From an uncultured Pelagibacteraceae bacterium (GTDB lineage Bacteria > Pseudomonadota > Alphaproteobacteria > Pelagibacterales > Pelagibacteraceae), in assembly GCA_902618205.1 (NCBI GenBank), contig CACMZL010000003.1:102677-166676 (forward strand): a stretch of 64,000 nucleotides of DNA. Direction: 5' to 3'. This document shows, piece after piece, positions 60,935 to 64,000 of this stretch. Under the pieces are notes generated by a model. That model searched no databases, was not told where the DNA came from, and saw only the letters and a program-made list of their open reading frames with translations. Each line of letters begins with the position of its first letter. The first letter of the stretch is position 1. The position numbers and the translations under genes are program-made.

Positions 60935-61782
60935 AAATTAAACCACTTCAAATAATTGCTCATATTATTTTAATACTAGGAGTCTTGTTAATGGTAGTTC
61001 CTATTTGGATATCTTTTGCAAGTTCTTCGCATGACTCTGTAACTATATTAACCGAAGGTATGAAGTTTCATATAGGTGATCAGCTAGCAAGAAACTATAA
61101 CGAAGTTTTAAATGAAAAAGGTGGTTGGTCAGAAGAAGTGACTGCTGCAAAAATGTTTATTAATAGTTTTATAATGGCATTAGGAATTGCAACACTTAAG
61201 GTAGTTATTTCAGCAATGTCAGCATATGCTTTGGTTTATTATAGATTTAAATTAGCTGTACCAATTTTTTGGTTAATCTTTATTACTCTACTTGTTCCTT
61301 TGGAGGTAAGGATTTTTCCAAGCTATAAAATTGTATCTGATTTAGGTTTAACAAATTCATATACAGGCCTTATCCTTCCATTAGTTGCTTCAGCTACAGC
61401 AACATTTTTCTTCAGACAATTTTATAAAACAATTCCAGATGAACTCTTGGAGTCAGCAAAATTAGACGGAGCAAATGCTTGGAGTTTTTTCATAGATTTC
61501 TTGGTTCCATTATCTAAAACCATGATAGCAGCAATGTTTATCTTTATGTTTGTATATGGATACAGCCAATATTTATGGCCACTAATAATGACAACTGCAG
61601 AAGAATACTGGACTGTTGTAATGGGAATGAAGATTATTTACACAGAAAGCTATGAAGGAGTTGCTCTGCCAAGAACTGCAGAAAGATTTGCGTATATCAT
61701 TTTGTCAATGATCCCACCAGTTTTAGTGGTAGTATTTTTACAAAAATGGTTCATAAAAGGATTAATTCAAACGGAGAAATAA
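60931..61782 (+). CDS. ugpE: ABC transporter permease, UgpE-like, second copy
   Basis: A 283-residue permease paralogous to the gene just upstream. EAA loop PDELLESAKLDGANAWSFFIDFLVPLSKTM is nearly the same; the periplasmic region differs more (MKIIYTESYEGVALPRTAER, an insertion of about nine residues). Both copies keep intact helices and coupling motifs, so both are probably functional. It may pair with UgpA in an alternative channel. It ends directly before the ugpC start (stop, then ATG). Confidence 0.9.
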   Translation: MKIKPLQIIAHIILILGVLLMVVPIWISFASSSHDSVTILTEGMKFHIGDQLARNYNEVLNEKGGWSEEVTAAKMFINSFIMALGIATLKVVISAMSAYALVYYRFKLAVPIFWLIFITLLVPLEVRIFPSYKIVSDLGLTNSYTGLILPLVASATATFFFRQFYKTIPDELLESAKLDGANAWSFFIDFLVPLSKTMIAAMFIFMFVYGYSQYLWPLIMTTAEEYWTVVMGMKIIYTESYEGVALPRTAERFAYIILSMIPPVLVVVFLQKWFIKGLIQTEK

Positions 61783-62835
61783 ATGAGCTTTTTAGATTTA
61801 AAAAATGTGACTAAGATTTACCCAAATGGAACTAAGGCTGTTCATGAAACTTCATTAAGTGTTGATGAAGGTGAGTTTATGGTTTTTGTAGGACCTAGTG
61901 GATGTGGAAAATCAACTTTATTAAGAATGGTTGCAGGCTTAGAGGATATTACAGAGGGTGATATTAATCTTGATGGAAAATTAATTAATGAGGTAGATCC
62001 GTCTGAAAGAGATGTAGCAATGGTGTTTCAGAACTATGCATTATACCCACATATGAATGTTTATAATAACTTGGCTTATGGTCTAAAAAACAGAGGAATT
62101 GACAAAGAAACAATTGAGCAAAAAGTAAATGATGCAGCTAAGCTGCTACAAATTTCAGATTATTTACAGAGAAAACCTTCAATGTTATCCGGAGGTCAAA
62201 GACAAAGAGTTGCAATGGGTAGAGCAATTGTTAGAAATCCTAAAATATTCTTATTTGATGAACCTCTTTCAAACTTAGATGCAAAATTAAGAATTCAGAT
62301 GAGACTTGAAATCAAAAAACTTCAGCAGAAAGTTGGAGTAACAAGCATATTTGTTACGCATGATCAAGTAGAGGCCATGACACTTGCTGATAGATTAGCA
62401 GTTATTAACAATGGAATTATTGAACAGCTTGGAACTCCTATTGAGATATATGATAATCCAAAATCATTATTTGTTGCTGGTTTTATTGGCTCACCTCAAA
62501 TGAATTTTTTAGATGGTAATATAAAAAATAAAACATTATCTGCAGAAGGTTTTGAAATTAAAGATATTGATAGTGACTTTGAGGGAGAAGTAAAATTAGG
62601 AATAAGACCTGAACATTTAAGTCAAAGTGAAAATAGTTTAATTAATTTAAAAGTAGACTTAGTGGAACAACTTGGTTCGGATAATCTTGTTTATGGTCAA
62701 TTAAAAGACAAAAAAGACTTTTGTTATAGGTGTCCGGGAAATCTAACTATTGAAAAAGGTGCTGATCTAAGTCTTAATATTGAGAACAATAAATATTATA
62801 TTTTTGATAAAAGCACTGGCAAAAGAGTTAATTAA
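61783..62835 (+). CDS. ugpC: ABC transporter ATPase, UgpC-like
   Basis: A 350-residue ATP-binding protein. Walker A GPSGCGKST is at residues 37-45, the signature LSGGQRQRVAMGRAI, Walker B FLFDEPLSNLDAKLR and the switch histidine in FVTHDQVEAMTLADR are intact. The C-terminal part (residues about 235-350) is a TOBE-type regulatory domain with GIRPEHL. It powers the UgpA/UgpE channel; it may bind inhibitors such as phosphate in the TOBE part. Length is normal. Confidence 0.93.
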   Translation: MSFLDLKNVTKIYPNGTKAVHETSLSVDEGEFMVFVGPSGCGKSTLLRMVAGLEDITEGDINLDGKLINEVDPSERDVAMVFQNYALYPHMNVYNNLAYGLKNRGIDKETIEQKVNDAAKLLQISDYLQRKPSMLSGGQRQRVAMGRAIVRNPKIFLFDEPLSNLDAKLRIQMRLEIKKLQQKVGVTSIFVTHDQVEAMTLADRLAVINNGIIEQLGTPIEIYDNPKSLFVAGFIGSPQMNFLDGNIKNKTLSAEGFEIKDIDSDFEGEVKLGIRPEHLSQSENSLINLKVDLVEQLGSDNLVYGQLKDKKDFCYRCPGNLTIEKGADLSLNIENNKYYIFDKSTGKRVN

Positions 62836-62837
62836 TT

Positions 62838-63761
62838 TTGATTTTAAGCAAACCAAATCATATAAAAATTTATGGTCACCGAGGAGCAAGAGGAGATCTT
62901 CCCGAAAACACTCTAGAAAGTTTTAAATACTTATTTGAAAACAATATTAATGCATACGAAACTGATATTTTGATTTCAAAAGATTTTATTCCTGTGATTA
63001 CTCACGACTTTAGATTAGATCCAAGTCTTACAAAAGATAACGAGGGAAATTGGATAGAGGATGAAAATATAAAAATATATGATTTAACTTATGAAGAACT
63101 TTTAAAATTTGATGTTGGATCTTTAAATAAGTTATCTAGATATGGAAGAAGATTTGTTAATCAAAAAACTTTAGAAAATCAAAAGATACCGAAACTTTCT
63201 GAATTATTAAATTTATCCTCAAAAAACATATCTGAAAATCTATTAATAAATTTAGAAATTAAATCTACACCTGATGAGGAAAATCTAACGCCGACTCCAG
63301 AAGAAATGGTTAAACTAGTTATGCAAGAGGTAAATAAGTCAACCTTACAAAATAAAATAATTGTTTCATCATTTGATTGGCGAACACTGACAGAAATGAA
63401 AAAACTTTACCCTGAAATTTCAAGAGCTTATTTAACTTTTCAACAACAGGCTGGAATTAAAATTAAAAATACAATTTATAATAGATCTCCATGGATGAGT
63501 TACATGCCCTTTTTTGAAAATCATGAATTACCGAAAATTATAAAATCACAAGGCGGAGAAGCTTGGCATCCATACCATAAAGATATTACAAAAAAACTAG
63601 TAGATATTTCTCATCAAGAAAATTTGCCAGTGAACGTTTGGACAGTAAACAAAGATTACGACATGTTAAAAATGGTTGAGTATGGTGTAGATGGCATCAT
63701 GACAGATTATCCATTGAAGCTTAAAGAACTTTGTGAGAAAGAAAATATAAACTGGTTTTAG
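62838..63761 (+). CDS. ugpQ: glycerophosphodiester phosphodiesterase, UgpQ-like
   Basis: A 307-residue GDPD-family enzyme. Catalytic HRGARGDLPENTLESF holds the first His and Arg; the E-x-D metal ligands lie in AYETDILIS, the second His in VITHDF, and the C-terminal VNVWTVNKDYDMLKMVEYGVDGIMTDYP completes the barrel. It releases glycerol 3-phosphate from phospholipid-derived diesters. There is no signal peptide, so it acts in the cytosol. It starts at TTG 62838, two bases after ugpC; no ATG fits better. It links the transporter to GlpD. Confidence 0.9.
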   Translation: MILSKPNHIKIYGHRGARGDLPENTLESFKYLFENNINAYETDILISKDFIPVITHDFRLDPSLTKDNEGNWIEDENIKIYDLTYEELLKFDVGSLNKLSRYGRRFVNQKTLENQKIPKLSELLNLSSKNISENLLINLEIKSTPDEENLTPTPEEMVKLVMQEVNKSTLQNKIIVSSFDWRTLTEMKKLYPEISRAYLTFQQQAGIKIKNTIYNRSPWMSYMPFFENHELPKIIKSQGGEAWHPYHKDITKKLVDISHQENLPVNVWTVNKDYDMLKMVEYGVDGIMTDYPLKLKELCEKENINWF

Positions 63762-63770
63762 TTTATTTTA

Positions 63771-64000
63771 ATGGATTTAAATATAGTTAGTAATGAGGAA
63801 AAGTTTTTAGCTGGAAAACTTGAAGGATATACTTTAAAAGGTGCTGAAAATAAATTTGATGACAAAGGAAATCCTTTACCCTTTCCAGGTTGTACAATAA
63901 TTTGTAATATTCCTCTTAATACCAATTTATCCGATGAAATTAGTAGTTTTCAAAAAAAAATAAAAAATTTTAATCCAGAAAAAACTTATTTCTATTTACC
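63771..64000 (+). CDS. DUF1868-like protein, 5' part
   Basis: An ATG at 63771 opens a frame that runs off the window after 76 complete codons. The visible N-terminus, with NKFDDKGNPLPFPGCTIICNIPLN, recalls the DUF1868 family (FPGNT-type motif near the start of a 2H-phosphoesterase-like fold). Function is unknown. It follows ugpQ by nine bases and may extend the glycerol-phosphate operon. Confidence 0.6.
   Translation, partial: MDLNIVSNEEKFLAGKLEGYTLKGAENKFDDKGNPLPFPGCTIICNIPLNTNLSDEISSFQKKIKNFNPEKTYFYL

Noticed and set aside
1..64000. tRNA, rRNA, CRISPR arrays, insertion sequences and prophage genes
   Set aside because: No cloverleaf T-loop consensus, rRNA core, regular direct repeats, transposase or phage proteins could be seen on either strand.

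Overview
The window is a compact, strongly A+T-rich stretch of a free-living marine alphaproteobacterium, most likely of the SAR11 clade (Candidatus Pelagibacter or a close relative). This is inferred from very short intergenic gaps, many TAATG/ATGA gene overlaps, low-GC codon use with Lys/Asn/Ile-rich proteins, the aprM-aprB-aprA sulfite oxidation genes, two TRAP transporters, a glycerol-phosphate-type ABC transporter, a photolyase and many tiny membrane proteins. I saw no rRNA, tRNA, CRISPR array, transposase or integrase.

Layout. 1-2.8 kb: the 3' end of recX, a small membrane protein, cysQ and a DUF3553 gene on the minus strand, then mnmA and a 27-residue basic peptide. 2.8-8.1 kb: a plus-strand run of a metC-like gene, an MFS transporter, a p-aminobenzoate trio (pabB, pabA, pabC-like) and a HIT protein. 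8.2-19.1 kb: a sulfonate/sulfite island with aprMBA, an NTF2-like protein, a 48-residue membrane peptide, a TauE/SafE exporter, suyAB on the minus strand, xsc divergent from them across a palindrome, a DAO-family oxidase and an aminotransferase. A clear terminator and a hairpin-rich gap follow.

19.4-27.4 kb: photolyase, an unusual 863-residue multidomain protein (two cNMP-binding-like domains, a PlsC-like acyltransferase and an SGNH hydrolase), a DUF4174-like protein, a CRTAC1-like VCBS-repeat protein and several small exported or membrane proteins. 27.5-38.5 kb: a TRAP transporter followed by enoyl-CoA hydratase, a CoA transferase, a YdiJ-like oxidase/Fe-S protein, an enolase-superfamily enzyme, serine-glyoxylate-type aminotransferase and a renalase-like oxidase. 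38.5-43.2 kb: mostly unrecognised genes, centred on a TerB-like/coiled-coil/membrane-protein trio. This block lies between a decayed 3' tail of an M24 (creatinase-like) gene and an intact paralogue of it.

43.2-48.9 kb: a minus-strand run (in transcription order GMC oxidoreductase, TerC, SDR, M23 peptidase, hydratase-like protein, M24 protein, unknown). 49.0-55.9 kb: a TakP-like TRAP transporter, an NCS1 transporter, a zinc alcohol dehydrogenase, a DUF3047 protein and a YbgC thioesterase. 55.9-64 kb: type-5 uracil-DNA glycosylase and a short glpD (minus strand), divergent from a ugp-like ABC operon with two tandem ugpE genes, ugpC and ugpQ, and the start of a DUF1868 gene.

How the genes may work together. 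SuyAB and Xsc release sulfite from sulfolactate and sulfoacetaldehyde. TauE/SafE can export sulfite and AprMBA can oxidise it to APS, giving a carbon-plus-energy route from plankton sulfonates. The Ugp-like transporter, UgpQ and GlpD form a glycerol-phosphate route. In all three binding-protein-dependent transporters a perfect 10-bp (or longer) stem-loop sits directly after the binding-protein gene and before the membrane-component genes, which probably raises binding-protein expression relative to the permeases.
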